Shown here piece after piece: positions 25,166 to 33,630 of a stretch of 64,000 nucleotides of DNA; positions within the stretch are counted from its first letter, which is position 1; each line of letters starts with the position of its first letter. Source of the stretch: Desmonostoc muscorum FACHB-395 (GTDB lineage: Bacteria > Cyanobacteriota > Cyanobacteriia > Cyanobacteriales > Nostocaceae); the NCBI RefSeq assembly GCF_014698035.1, contig NZ_JACJSF010000033.1:1-64000 (forward strand). The letters run 5' to 3'. Position numbers and translations under genes: made by a program. Below the pieces are notes generated by a model. The model did no database searches and was not told where the DNA came from. It worked only from the letters and a program-made list of their open reading frames with translations.

Positions 25166-25599
25166 TGAAAGTAATTACAATTTTCAGATAGTAAATCAGT
25201 TGATACTCCTATATTTACAACAAACCAGTCTACTTAGCTCTTGCACTAACAATTAAAATTGCGATTACACGACCAAATATACTAGCCTTGGCTCAAAAAC
25301 TTATTTTTATATTGGCTTGTGTTGTGGAACTTTGTTAAAAATGCGCTCAGTGCGATCGCCTTACTACCGCCCACCACAGCCCTCAAGCGACCCCAACAGT
25401 TCCGTTGAAAAACCGTTCTCAAAAGGCTAAATCGGCATCGGTAACTGGAAGATTGCGCTTGAGGAGGAGCGATCAGACTTGTACACAGCAAGAACGATCG
25501 CCTTGTGCCAAATCTGCGATTCAACATCAGATAATCCCTGCTGTCTAACAACAATGGCTTTGATGATGCGGCGGTTTCCAGTTGGGGAGTGAAGTGGGA

Positions 25600-25685
25600 G
25601 CAACTTCTCTAATTCTGCCAGAGAAGTTGCAAGATAAATTCGTAAACTCTCAAGTCGGAATTAGAGATTACGAATTGAGAGTTTA
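25600..25685. terminator. Two stacked perfect hairpins
   Basis: GCAACTTCTCT/AGAGAAGTTGC (25600-25630) is followed by TAAACTCTCAA/TTGAGAGTTTA (25643-25685). The second overlaps the stop codon of the leftward gene at 25683. There is no long T-run, so this could be a terminator or a dispersed palindromic repeat. The rest of 25166-25599 holds GCGATCGC-type sites but no convincing gene. Confidence 0.5.
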
Positions 25686-26063
25686 TCTCCTCAAAATATT
25701 AATAGCTGCACCTGCTGCTGCGCCATCTAATAAATCACCAGCCACATCTTCGCGCCCGCCAAGAATAGCGCGAACCCCGACGCTACTTGCTGCACCGACT
25801 GCGGCATCTCTACCTAAGTTACGTTTTTTCTTACGTCCAACCAAATTGACGGCAGCACCAGCCGCAGCACACTTAGCAGCATTGCGTAAAACAGTACCAC
25901 GTCTTCTCGCAGATCCAGTTACTACACAAGTACCAGCACCAAGGGCTGCATCTCCTAAAATTCGGTCGTTAGCTGCTGCTGGTTGAAGAGGAACTAAGGA
26001 GATTCCAGTTAAACTGGCAGCCATGAAACTGGGTAGAAATGCGCGTTTGAGAATTCGATTCAT
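25683..26063 (-). CDS. Exported Ala/Gly-rich hypothetical protein
   Basis: 126 residues with a signal peptide (RAFLPSFMAASLTGISLVPL, cleavage near AAA-ND). Two Gly/Ala zipper-like stretches follow (GDAALGAGTCVVTGSARRRG; AAKCAAAGAAVNLVGRKKKR) and then GRDAAVGAASSVGVRAILGG and LLDGAAAGAAINILRR. The pattern resembles small periplasmic or membrane-associated glycine-zipper proteins, but I cannot name a family. It appears to be a single gene with hairpins at its 3' end. Confidence 0.6.
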   Translation of the reverse strand: MNRILKRAFLPSFMAASLTGISLVPLQPAAANDRILGDAALGAGTCVVTGSARRRGTVLRNAAKCAAAGAAVNLVGRKKKRNLGRDAAVGAASSVGVRAILGGREDVAGDLLDGAAAGAAINILRR

Positions 26064-26178
26064 AGTAGATACCTTCTTAAAAAATCAAACGACTGTTCAA
26101 AAGACTAAAAAAAATTCGATTTGTTGCAGTCATAAATTCGCTTATTTCTAGTTTAGACCTGGAGCTTAATGCTTTACA

Positions 26179-28038
26179 TCAATCCAATCCCAAATTTCTC
26201 ATCGCTTTCCACAAATTAGGTCGTCGCTTATGCTGGACTTTCCATTGGGACAACAAACTATCATAACTCTGCGGTGCTAACTCCTTCAAAGCAGACATCC
26301 ATTGTGCATTTTTCGTATAATCCGAGCTTTGAGACGAGTCCGGTCTGGGTACAAAGTTGTGTAAGTTTGCTTGCCAATAAGCCATCACTCTTTCCCACAA
26401 ATCAGGGGGTGCATATTCTTGGAGATACGTTCTCCTAGAAATATCATCTCGTGTCGATAGTTGGTTTGGCAGAATCACAACCTCATAAAACTTCGGGTAG
26501 GGGGATTTTCCCTGATACTTTATCTCGGTCAAATCTTTCGTTAACAAATGTATTACACTATATTCCCCACCCAGTTGTCCCTGTTCTCCAGGTAAATTCT
26601 CCAACCACTCGATAATTGCTTGCCTAAACCAAGTATGTCCTTTTTCCTTAGTTGTAATACTATCAAGCAACCAATGCAACCACCAAGTATCTACGGGTTT
26701 TTGATTTGTATATAAACCTAAGTATCTGTATGGTGTACCACGTTTTATTATCGATTCACGCCAAGATGTAAACAAGGCTTGCTGAGTATCTTTACTTACT
26801 TGTATTTCAGCAAAAGCTTTGAACATACTCGACCAGTCGTAACAACATTCAAAAGTAATATATTGAATTGACAACGCATTCACCCGTTCGATTTCTCCCA
26901 ATTCTCGAACAGCTTGCTGATAATAGCGAAGTAAAGTTTTTTCCTTTTCCCAATTCCCAGGAGCGTAAGAAAATCCACCCACAGCAACAAATAGCAGCGA
27001 GTTTTCCGGTGTCCAGGGATTCAAGTCAGGTTTGTTTTTTAATAACGCATCCAAAGTCTCGTGAATCACTATAAGACTTTCTCTATATTCTTGTTTAGCC
27101 AACAAATCCTCAATTACAGGTAAACCATTTTGCCATTCCTGGGAAATAGTTGCCCGGAGATTGTTCAAATATATCTCTGGGGTTGCAAATTGCTGCATCA
27201 ATTCCATGTAAACTATATGCCAATAAGAAAAAGTATTCTCTAAGTCATGCTTCCACAGAGAAACTTCTCGATTGGCTGTCAATCCGTCAAAAATTAACTT
27301 TTTTTCAACATCAGGTAAATTGGAAAAGAAATCGATCACAGCATCATCATCTAAACTGGTGTGGTAAAATTCCTCATCCAATTCCCTAATTCTTTGAGCT
27401 AATTTGAACCCATCTTGTCCTTGTGACTGCACCAATAACCATTCCCATTCCAATAAGCTACTTGTTGTCGCTCCTTCCAAATTAATACCATTAACAATTT
27501 CCATCCAGTCGGGTATACCATTAGAGATTTCACTTTCTGCTGACAACAAACTGACTGCAAAACCATCGTCATTACTAAAGCCATTCTCAAAAGCCGTTTT
27601 TACCAATGGCTTCATCTTTTGTGCAACAGCTTCTAAATCTTCAACAAAAGTACAGTCATCAAAATAAGGTTCTTCCCAGCTTGCTTCTTGGACTATATAT
27701 TTTCCCTCTGACTGTGATGCTTGCCAAATAATCTGATTCCATTCTCCCCATAATTGAGACCAAGTTTGAGCTAATTTTGCCAAAGAAGTTGGTTGTGCTT
27801 TGCTTGTTTTTACCTGTTCTACTGTTTGAGGTGGAGCGATGATTTGAGTTAAAGTCTCCTGGGTATTCCCTTGCAGTTTAGCAAACACAGTTACTCGCTG
27901 TTCGTCGGATAAAACCGCAAATAATTCATCCAGTAGCTGGGAAATTTCCCTTTCTGTAAGTGCTTCAAAGATGCGCGAACCAACAGAGGTTTCTTGTTTA
28001 ATCTTACTCAAAGAATTGCTTTGGCTCTTTTTTGGCAT
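26179..28038 (-). CDS. Large hypothetical protein, 619 aa
   Basis: I do not recognise the family. The protein is soluble, acidic and Trp-rich, and looks mostly helical: ALTEREISQLLDELFAVLSD, LAKLAQTWSQLWGEWNQIIW, RESLIVIHETLDALLKNKPD, WWLHWLLDSITTKEKGHTWF. The C-terminus is basic (WKVQHKRRPNLWKAMRNLGL). No nucleotide-binding or catalytic motif is visible. The ATG at 28038 has AAGGG about 10 bases upstream and is preferred over one seven codons earlier. It lies just downstream of the decayed accessory-family copies, so it may belong to the chromosome flank or to the accessory block. Confidence 0.65.
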   Translation of the reverse strand: MPKKSQSNSLSKIKQETSVGSRIFEALTEREISQLLDELFAVLSDEQRVTVFAKLQGNTQETLTQIIAPPQTVEQVKTSKAQPTSLAKLAQTWSQLWGEWNQIIWQASQSEGKYIVQEASWEEPYFDDCTFVEDLEAVAQKMKPLVKTAFENGFSNDDGFAVSLLSAESEISNGIPDWMEIVNGINLEGATTSSLLEWEWLLVQSQGQDGFKLAQRIRELDEEFYHTSLDDDAVIDFFSNLPDVEKKLIFDGLTANREVSLWKHDLENTFSYWHIVYMELMQQFATPEIYLNNLRATISQEWQNGLPVIEDLLAKQEYRESLIVIHETLDALLKNKPDLNPWTPENSLLFVAVGGFSYAPGNWEKEKTLLRYYQQAVRELGEIERVNALSIQYITFECCYDWSSMFKAFAEIQVSKDTQQALFTSWRESIIKRGTPYRYLGLYTNQKPVDTWWLHWLLDSITTKEKGHTWFRQAIIEWLENLPGEQGQLGGEYSVIHLLTKDLTEIKYQGKSPYPKFYEVVILPNQLSTRDDISRRTYLQEYAPPDLWERVMAYWQANLHNFVPRPDSSQSSDYTKNAQWMSALKELAPQSYDSLLSQWKVQHKRRPNLWKAMRNLGLD

Positions 28039-28123
28039 CTTGGTAAATCCCTTTAGCATTACATAAATAGCCTATTTCAACCGGAAGTAACGAGGAGGAC
28101 AGTCAAACATTATTTAACAAACG

Positions 28124-28749
28124 TTAATTTGCAATTTCAGCTTCCAGCAAACTCAACAATTTATCTTCTAAAGCCGTCAAATAAGCCCGATTCAGTTTCC
28201 CCAATGATTCCAAAAACTTCTGCACCGACTCCTCCAGCCCACTCAAATACACCCGATTAACGCGATCGCAAATCACCCGCATCTGCTCACGCTCCGCAGG
28301 CAGGTAGTTGAAGGACTTCAGATGTTGCAACCCAATTGTGTACTCCCTATCCCAAGTTCTGACGGTGCAACTAAATTCATTTACTTGGCTGACAATCCTC
28401 CAGCAGCCACCCTTGCCCCTGAGTTCTAGATTATCTTTGGCTAAGATTTGGCATACCTCGCCTAATTAATAGGTGTTAGGTACTTGAGTACGTTCCATTA
28501 TTCGCTAAATCGATGGCTTCGCCAACGCCAAGGGCGAATGCGGCAATACTCCTCAAAGGTTTTGTGAGTAGAGCGATATAACTTACGATCGCGTAATTCC
28601 ATTAATGCCTTCCCCGCTTCAAAGAAAGCCCTCTCGACTTTTCGCTCTGGGCGCAGGTGGTCGCAAATCTCTTGCTCGTCGGTCAATTCTGGTATTTCAA
28701 CAGCATTGCAATTGGAAAAATTGTTAAAACATAAAGACGTTGATTTCAA
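28124..28749 (-). pseudogene. Decayed copy (D) of the 326-aa accessory family
   Basis: The N-terminal part (KVERAFFEAGKALMELRDRK, STHKTFEEYCR) and the C-terminal part (LGEVCQILAKDNLELRGKGG, LKSFNYLPAEREQMRVICDR, SLGKLNRAYLTALEDKLLSL) of the family at 31271-32251 are both present. The central ~110 residues are missing. The deletion junction is a small dispersed repeat (TTCGCCAACGCCAAGGGCGA on the plus strand). The C-terminal part also has TAA in place of the CAA of NTYQLGEV. Confidence 0.8.
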
Positions 28750-28779
28750 TCGGTGAGCAGGGTGTGGGAATCTTAGAAA

Positions 28780-29523
28780 TTAATTAATAATTTCTCCTTT
28801 GTTATTGGCCAACTTTTCACGCCATTTTTGGAGTTCTTCAGGTGTTTGTCTCACCCAATCTGTGACTTCGCCAACGATTTTTAATGGTGCTTGGGAGCGA
28901 TATGAGCGTGTTGGATTGCCGGGAAATTTTTTGTCTGTAACATTCGGGTCATTTTCAAAATCCCCTGTTGGTTCAACGATATAAACACGTTCACGGTTAT
29001 CGCCTTTTGCTAATGCAGCAGCTAGTCCCGCCCCATTGACAAGGGCTGTGAAATAAATGTGATTCATTTTGAGTTCAAGTTTGTAATTAGAACTGCCTCC
29101 TGCTGTCAGCAAATCGCCAACCTGCAAATCTGCTTTCGTTCCATGATAAAAGGGGCCTTTGTCAGAAGGTTTATCCTTAAACGAAGTTGCTAATTCATAA
29201 TTCTTTCTTGCCTTGTCAGGGTCGCTTAAGTCCTCATAGCATTTGGCAATGTTTGAATATAGAGAAGGGAAAGCACTCTTAACAGTGTTGTTATTTATTT
29301 TTAATGCAAACTGCAAAGCCGTTTCGAGCCATTTTAGTTTGTCAGAAATATTTTTCTGATATCGAGCTACATAATGGGCTGAAATAAATTTTTCAAAGTC
29401 GTATGTCGCTTCGTTCCAGGCTTGAAGAAACAGTTTACTTGCTTCTTCTGGTTTGCCTTTTTCTTCCATGCCCATACCTTGAAGACAGAGTTTAACAACA
29501 TTGTTGTTTGGGTTGAATTCCAT
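28780..29523 (-). CDS. arr: TPR-fused NAD-rifampin ADP-ribosyltransferase (Arr-like)
   Basis: 247 residues. Residues 1-118 are TPR-like helices (EEASKLFLQAWNEATYDFEK, KLKWLETALQFALKINN, SNIAKCYEDLSDPDKARKNY). Residues 123-225 are a full Arr domain: GPFYHGTKADLQVGDLLTAG, the invariant His-Gly of YHGT, MNHIYFTALVNGAGLAAALA, VYIVEPTGDFENDPNVTDKK and the terminal SYRSQAPLKIVGEVTDW. Arr enzymes inactivate rifamycins by ADP-ribosylation. Most classical Arr proteins are about 140 residues, so the TPR part is an addition. It lies between two decayed family copies, like cargo in an accessory block. The natural target may not be rifampin. Confidence 0.9.
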   Translation of the reverse strand: MEFNPNNNVVKLCLQGMGMEEKGKPEEASKLFLQAWNEATYDFEKFISAHYVARYQKNISDKLKWLETALQFALKINNNTVKSAFPSLYSNIAKCYEDLSDPDKARKNYELATSFKDKPSDKGPFYHGTKADLQVGDLLTAGGSSNYKLELKMNHIYFTALVNGAGLAAALAKGDNRERVYIVEPTGDFENDPNVTDKKFPGNPTRSYRSQAPLKIVGEVTDWVRQTPEELQKWREKLANNKGEIIN

Positions 29524-29575
29524 GATTACTTTGTCTCGTAATGATTGTAATTTCGATTTAGTTGCTTGTCCTTTC

Positions 29576-29790
29576 TACCACTTGGGTACTTTACCACCCG
29601 CTTCCTCTACTGCCTTCGGCAACGTCAAGGACGAACGCGTAACTCCATAAGTGCCTTTCCCGCCTCAAAAAACGCCCGTTCTACCTTTCGCTCCAGGTGC
29701 AAGCGGTAAGCGTAGCCATGCCGTCAGGCTTATCGCCAATTTCCTGCTCGGTTAGTTCTGAGACTTCAACTGCGGTAACGGTGATTGTTG
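29576..29790 (-). pseudogene. Decayed N-terminal copy (C) of the 326-aa accessory family
   Basis: The frame carries TITVTAVEVSELTEQEIGD, LHLERKVERAFFEAGKALME and then jumps via a small dispersed repeat (TTGACGTTGCCGAAGGCAGT on the minus strand) to EEAGGKVPKW and a stop. The central part and the C-terminus are lost. A second repeat-like insertion interrupts the first part. It separates the GNAT gene from the Arr gene. Confidence 0.7.
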
Positions 29791-29798
29791 CTAACCAA

Positions 29799-30266
29799 TC
29801 AAGCAAGCTTTTTCGTCATAAATACGCTGTTCGGGTCATCAATGTATTCAGCAAAGGGGCCTCGGTACTCAAACCCATACCGTGTATACAAGGCTCGTGC
29901 TGGAGCGAATTCTGGAATTGCCCCTGTTTCTAAATTCAAGCAATCGTAACCACGCCGTTGGGCTTCTTTAATAATCTGTTCCAGAATCTTTGAGGCGACA
30001 CCCCTACGTCGGTGAGCCTTGACGGTACGCATTGATTTAATTTCACCGCTTCTTGAATCTAGTTCTTTCAATGCCCCGCATCCAAGCAGTTCTTCGCCAT
30101 CCCAAGCCGTCCAAAAAGTAATATCAGGGGAACGCAATGCCTCTATATCAAGAGCATGAACACTTTCGGGTGGGGTAATCTCATGCATATTTTCGAGATG
30201 TTCCCTCAGAAGGTCAGCAATATTTTTACCTGTCAAGTCATCTTCACGAATGTGCAATCGGCTCAT
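29799..30266 (-). CDS. GNAT family N-acetyltransferase
   Basis: 155 residues with the GNAT fold. Strand 4 is FWTAWDGEELLGCGALKELD, the acetyl-CoA pyrophosphate loop is VKAHRRRGVASKILEQII (Q/RxxGxG/A type), and then come YDCLNLETGAIPEFAPARAL and YTRYGFEYRGPFAEY. It resembles small PaiA/YsnE-type acetyltransferases with an unknown small-molecule or protein substrate. I use MSRLHIREDDL as the start, although nearby upstream ATGs are possible. It overlaps the end of the decayed family copy B by a few codons, so it may be translated from that transcript. Confidence 0.88.
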   Translation of the reverse strand: MSRLHIREDDLTGKNIADLLREHLENMHEITPPESVHALDIEALRSPDITFWTAWDGEELLGCGALKELDSRSGEIKSMRTVKAHRRRGVASKILEQIIKEAQRRGYDCLNLETGAIPEFAPARALYTRYGFEYRGPFAEYIDDPNSVFMTKKLA

Positions 30267-30720
30267 TTCCTTCATTAACCCCATATTCCTGCTCAATCAC
30301 ACTCAACAGCTTCTCCTCCACCACAGTCAAATACGGTCGCTTCAACTCTCCTAAGTGCTTCAACACAGCACAAGTAGCCTCTTCCAAGTTTTCATTTTTC
30401 CGTAACCTACTGATGCGATCGCTAATGTGCTGCATCTGCTGACATTCCGATTCCAGGTAATTCAGTGGCTTCAGGTGGTCAATTCTGATGGTGTACTGCC
30501 CATCCCACATTGTGACTGTACAACTGAATTCGCACACATGGTTGACTATTCCCCAGCATCCATCTTACCCCTAAGTTCGGGATTGTCCTTTGCTACAATC
30601 TGACCCAATTTGGTAGCTGTTAGAGACTTGGATGCATCCATGATGAACTGCACTACTTCCTTAACTACGCGACCGGATGTGGAACTTTACCCCCGACTTC
30701 TTGGACTGCGGCAAGTCATG
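30244..30720 (-). pseudogene. Decayed C-terminal copy (B) of the 326-aa accessory family
   Basis: Starting near AVQEVGGKVP, the sequence follows the family (KEVVQFIMDASKSLTATKLG, QIVAKDNPELRGK). A frameshift near 30568 in GGTAAGGGTGGA moves it into the 97-codon open end (CEFSCTVTMWDGQYTIRIDH, LKPLNYLESECQQMQHISDR). There are also stops before the frameshift. The N-terminal half is absent. It directly precedes and slightly overlaps the GNAT gene. Confidence 0.75.
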
Positions 30721-30795
30721 CGCCCTACTGATTAAACTGCCCACCCACATTTGGAACGGCTTAATCAGTGGGTGGTTCCCCGCTAGAGCGATCGC

Positions 30796-31152
30796 TTAAA
30801 TATCAAGTAATTCTGCCCGTAAGTCATCTAATGACGACTCAGGTAAGGCTTTAACCTCCCCCAGTTTTTCAGATCGATCCTCTGTCACTTCGTCTTCTTG
30901 GGGATCAGGAATGAACTCCAGAGAAAATTTCACTCTACCTGATTGCCACCCAAGTCCATCTCTAAGCAAAACTTCACAAGGTACGCCATGCCACGCCCAT
31001 TCATTCAATATTTCCGAACAAAATTCCCTGCTCATCCTGTTAGCCAAATTGACGATTAACTCACTAACTTTAAATGTTGAGGCATTCAATGGACTTTTGC
31101 CTTTCTCTATCGAAACAACATCTAAATTAGACAACCCAATAGACTCACTCAT
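30796..31152 (-). CDS. KGK domain protein
   Basis: 118 residues. The N-terminus contains LDVVSIEKGKSPLNASTFKV, matching the cyanobacterial KGK domain named for its Lys-Gly-Lys. A helical segment (SELIVNLANRMSREFCSEIL) and a beta segment (LGWQSGRVKFSLEFIPD) follow, then an acidic tail ending SSLDDLRAELLDI. Function unknown. I use the ATG at 31152; an upstream start would add 25 residues of less typical composition. It lies 43 bp after the intact accessory-family gene, on the same strand. Confidence 0.75.
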   Translation of the reverse strand: MSESIGLSNLDVVSIEKGKSPLNASTFKVSELIVNLANRMSREFCSEILNEWAWHGVPCEVLLRDGLGWQSGRVKFSLEFIPDPQEDEVTEDRSEKLGEVKALPESSLDDLRAELLDI

Positions 31153-31270
31153 AATTAATTGAATACCTTTTGAGACAACTTGCAGATTAAGCTGCAAACT
31201 TAATCCGCATTTTTTATAGTTCCCCAAGGACTAACACTTATCTATTCATCAAGCAATCTTGATAATTGCC

Positions 31271-32251
31271 TCAGCCGCTAGCTTCTGACTCTAACAAATT
31301 CAACACTTTTTCCTCCAGTGCCGTCAGATAAGCCCGATTCAGCTTCCCCAAAGACTCCAAAAACTTCTGCACCGACTCCTCCAGCCCACTCGAATACACC
31401 CGACTGATGCGATCGCAAATCACCCGCATCTGCTCACACTCGGCAGGCAGGTAATTGTAAGATTTAAGGTACTGCAAACCAACCGTGTACTCGCTATCCC
31501 AGAGTTTTACAGTGCAGCTGAATTCGCCCACATGGTTAACGATACCCCAACAGCCACCTTTGCCTCTCAGTTCGGGATTGTCTTTGGTAATGATTTGGCA
31601 TACTTCGCCCAGTTGGTAGGTATTGGGTACTTTTGTACGTTCTATGATGCGCTGCACCACATCTTTGACAATTCTGGCTGGCGGCACTTTTCCCCCTGCC
31701 TGCTCCACCGCTTGCCGCCATACTTCCTGCTGTTGCGATGGTTCTAGCTTAGTCAGTGGTCGAACTTGGCGTTCGGTTGTAGGCAAAATTTGGGAACCAT
31801 TGGTTCCCATTTCATCCGATATCTCGTTTTGGGAACCAATGGTTCCCATTTCATCCTGTATCTCATTTTGGGAACCATTGGTTCCCATTATTATGTTGTC
31901 AACTACATTTGAAGCAGCTATTAAATAATTTACATGGCGGTGAGTATACGCAAACCGAGAACGGCAATATTCCTCAAACGTCTTGTGGGTCGAGCGGTAC
32001 AATCTGCGATCGCGCAATTCTGCCAGTGCCTTACCCGCCTCAAAAAACGCTCTTTCCACACGGCGCTCTAGGTGAAGGCGATCGCGCTCCTCCGTTTCGG
32101 ACAACTCCTCTACTTCAGCAGCAGTAACTGTAATTGTTGCTGAAGCTGGATTTTCTGGATCAAAGATGTCTCCGGCAGAACTAGTGCTTGCTTTTAAATT
32201 ATTGGATGCAGCAGAGGTAGCTTTTTTGCGCTTAGAGGTTGGTTTATTCAT
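31271..32251 (-). CDS. Intact member (A) of a plasmid-type accessory family, 326 aa
   Basis: The N-terminus is basic and Ser/Ala-rich (KPTSKRKKATSAASNNLKAS). A helical domain follows (about 55-115: LHLERRVERAFFEAGKALAE, STHKTFEEYCRSRFAYTHRH) that resembles DUF3102/ParB-like DNA-associated modules. Then come three 13-residue repeats (MGTNGSQNEIQDE type, about 123-155), a middle part (QQEVWRQAVEQAGGKVPPAR) and a C-terminal part (NTYQLGEVCQIITKDNPELR to the end) with a beta domain and helices. I cannot assign a biochemical role; DNA binding or partition is a guess. AGAGGTGG precedes the ATG. Three decayed copies follow downstream. Confidence 0.7.
   Translation of the reverse strand: MNKPTSKRKKATSAASNNLKASTSSAGDIFDPENPASATITVTAAEVEELSETEERDRLHLERRVERAFFEAGKALAELRDRRLYRSTHKTFEEYCRSRFAYTHRHVNYLIAASNVVDNIIMGTNGSQNEIQDEMGTIGSQNEISDEMGTNGSQILPTTERQVRPLTKLEPSQQQEVWRQAVEQAGGKVPPARIVKDVVQRIIERTKVPNTYQLGEVCQIITKDNPELRGKGGCWGIVNHVGEFSCTVKLWDSEYTVGLQYLKSYNYLPAECEQMRVICDRISRVYSSGLEESVQKFLESLGKLNRAYLTALEEKVLNLLESEASG
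31792..31886. repeat. Three 17-bp palindromes, 39-bp period, inside the accessory-family gene
   Basis: GGGAACCAWTGGTTCCC occurs at 31792-31808, 31831-31847 and 31870-31886. Each copy is perfectly palindromic around its centre, and the copies are separated by similar 22-bp spacers. On the coding strand each encodes MGTNGSQ. The exact DNA symmetry is more than the peptide requires, suggesting a protein-binding site embedded in the gene. Confidence 0.9.
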
Positions 32252-32360
32252 GTTTCCACCTCTTTTAGTTCAATGGCATTTGCTCAAAGTGTGATAGTTA
32301 GTTGCGATAATCTCTCCCAAAGTACTCACCAAAAAAACCTGTGGATTAGCAGTAGCATGA

Positions 32361-32621
32361 TTAAATATCACAATCTTCCTCCAGGTTTACACCAAAGGAA
32401 ACTCCCAAAACTTCTTCGATTTTGCGAAGGTTTTCAATTGAAAGCGCCCCTTTAAGAGTTTCCTTTTCGATGTCGTACCAGTAAGTGCGCGACAAACCAA
32501 CTTCATCACATATTTGCTCTAGAGACTTACTCGAATCTAATCGAGCTTGCTTAATCCGCTCTCCTAGCCCCTCAATTTCAACTTCTTTGACTTGTCTTAT
32601 TCGCATTTTTGCACTAATCAC
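32361..32621 (-). CDS. XRE-type HTH regulator
   Basis: 86 residues with a Cro/CI-type helix-turn-helix: LGERIKQARLDSSKSLEQIC, DEVGLSRTYWYDIEKETLKG and LSIENLRKIEEVLGVSFGVN. The GTG at 32621 is chosen because AAGGAGG lies eight bases upstream; an earlier GTG directly abuts the ribosome site. It is transcribed away from the plasmid-like operon at 32791, and the space between holds an inverted-repeat operator. It is probably the repressor of that divergent promoter. It sits 109 bp upstream of the accessory-family gene. Confidence 0.88.
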   Translation of the reverse strand: MISAKMRIRQVKEVEIEGLGERIKQARLDSSKSLEQICDEVGLSRTYWYDIEKETLKGALSIENLRKIEEVLGVSFGVNLEEDCDI

Positions 32622-32663
32622 ACTTACCACCTCCTTAGAGTAAAGCGTTAACTATTAGTTTTA

Positions 32664-32714
32664 CTATACACTACTAACTAGTAGTTGACACACTGTAAAC
32701 TAGTAGTGTACTAT
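32664..32714 (+). promoter_or_regulatory. Divergent operator and sigma-70 promoter
   Basis: TACACTACTAACTAGTAGTT on one side and AACTAGTAGTGTA on the other form an extended inverted repeat (outer arms TACACTACT / AGTAGTGTA), with ACTAGTAGT repeated directly. A -35 TTGACA (32685-32690) and -10 TACTAT (32709-32714), 18 bp apart, overlap this symmetry and read toward 32791. Binding by the adjacent XRE protein would block the promoter (inference). Confidence 0.7.
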
Positions 32715-32790
32715 AAAGATGTAGAGAAAGCGCCCCCGACTACCAATCTAGAGCGCTTCTCTAATCCTAATTTCAAGGAGTTTAACAATC

Positions 32791-33615
32791 ATGACATATC
32801 CGACATACAGCCATCAACAGCTACAACTGAAATCTATTGCTCGGCTCAAGCAAATCTACAGCGAGATTGCCTGCACAGTCGAAGTAAGCGACAAACGCTG
32901 TAAGGATGCCTGGATTTCCGCCATTGTAAATTATCAGGCAAGCAAGATTCAGAAACTCACCCCTGCTGCCCTCGACAACCAAGCCACAGCCCAAGCCGAA
33001 CTCGACAACTACATCGCTGACCAAGCCCAAGCCATAGCCCCCGAACTTCTCACAATAGTCGAAATCTCGTTTGACCATCACGAATATTACGCTGATGACA
33101 AACTGATAGCCAGCATCAGCCATGACGACGACCACTTAACGCAACGTTGGGTAGTCATGGTAAACGTCACTGAAAAATTCCGAGCTAACACCTGGGCAAG
33201 ATGCAACCGCTTCATTGAATGGCATCACCAAGATGGAACACTCAACGAACCAGTACCCACACAAACTGAGGTTGAAGAAACTGCGACCACTGGTAACGAA
33301 GTCATAGCGCAGATTTTCGACGAATGCAAGAAGTACGGGTTTGAAATTCTCGATGATGGTATTTACCACAACGACGTGAAGCTGGGCGAGGTTGGCTGTA
33401 CTGACGGCGACTGGTGGTTCACACGCGCAGCAGACAAAACCCAGCGCATACCCTGTGATTCTGCAATGGAAGTAATTCAATCGCTGTCGATGGTGGATGT
33501 GTCTACTGATAGTAAATCCATTTTTGATGAATATATTTTAGACCAACCGTTAGAGCAGCTAACTGGCAATAGATTGCAACGGCTGCTGGAGAGAGCAGAG
33601 TTAGTCACAGCGTAG
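32791..33615 (+). CDS. Hypothetical protein of cyanobacterial plasmids, 274 aa
   Basis: Unnamed family. The N-terminal half is helical (LQLKSIARLKQIYSEIACTV, WISAIVNYQASKIQKLTPAA) and acidic. A central segment (HHEYYADDKLIASISHDDDH, RWVVMVNVTEKFRANTWARC) is mixed. A C-terminal segment (ECKKYGFEILDDGIYHNDVK, DGDWWFTRAADKTQRIPCDS) looks like a small compact domain. AAGGAG lies 10 bases before the ATG. It is the first gene after the XRE-controlled promoter, so it probably leads the plasmid-like operon. Function unknown. Confidence 0.65.
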   Translation: MTYPTYSHQQLQLKSIARLKQIYSEIACTVEVSDKRCKDAWISAIVNYQASKIQKLTPAALDNQATAQAELDNYIADQAQAIAPELLTIVEISFDHHEYYADDKLIASISHDDDHLTQRWVVMVNVTEKFRANTWARCNRFIEWHHQDGTLNEPVPTQTEVEETATTGNEVIAQIFDECKKYGFEILDDGIYHNDVKLGEVGCTDGDWWFTRAADKTQRIPCDSAMEVIQSLSMVDVSTDSKSIFDEYILDQPLEQLTGNRLQRLLERAELVTA

Positions 33616-33630
33616 TCTTGGGCTTCGCCT

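Noticed and set aside
25282-25554. 90-codon open frame on the minus strand
   Set aside because: Composition is odd, there is no ribosome site and no family resemblance; it lies in a repeat-rich intergenic stretch.
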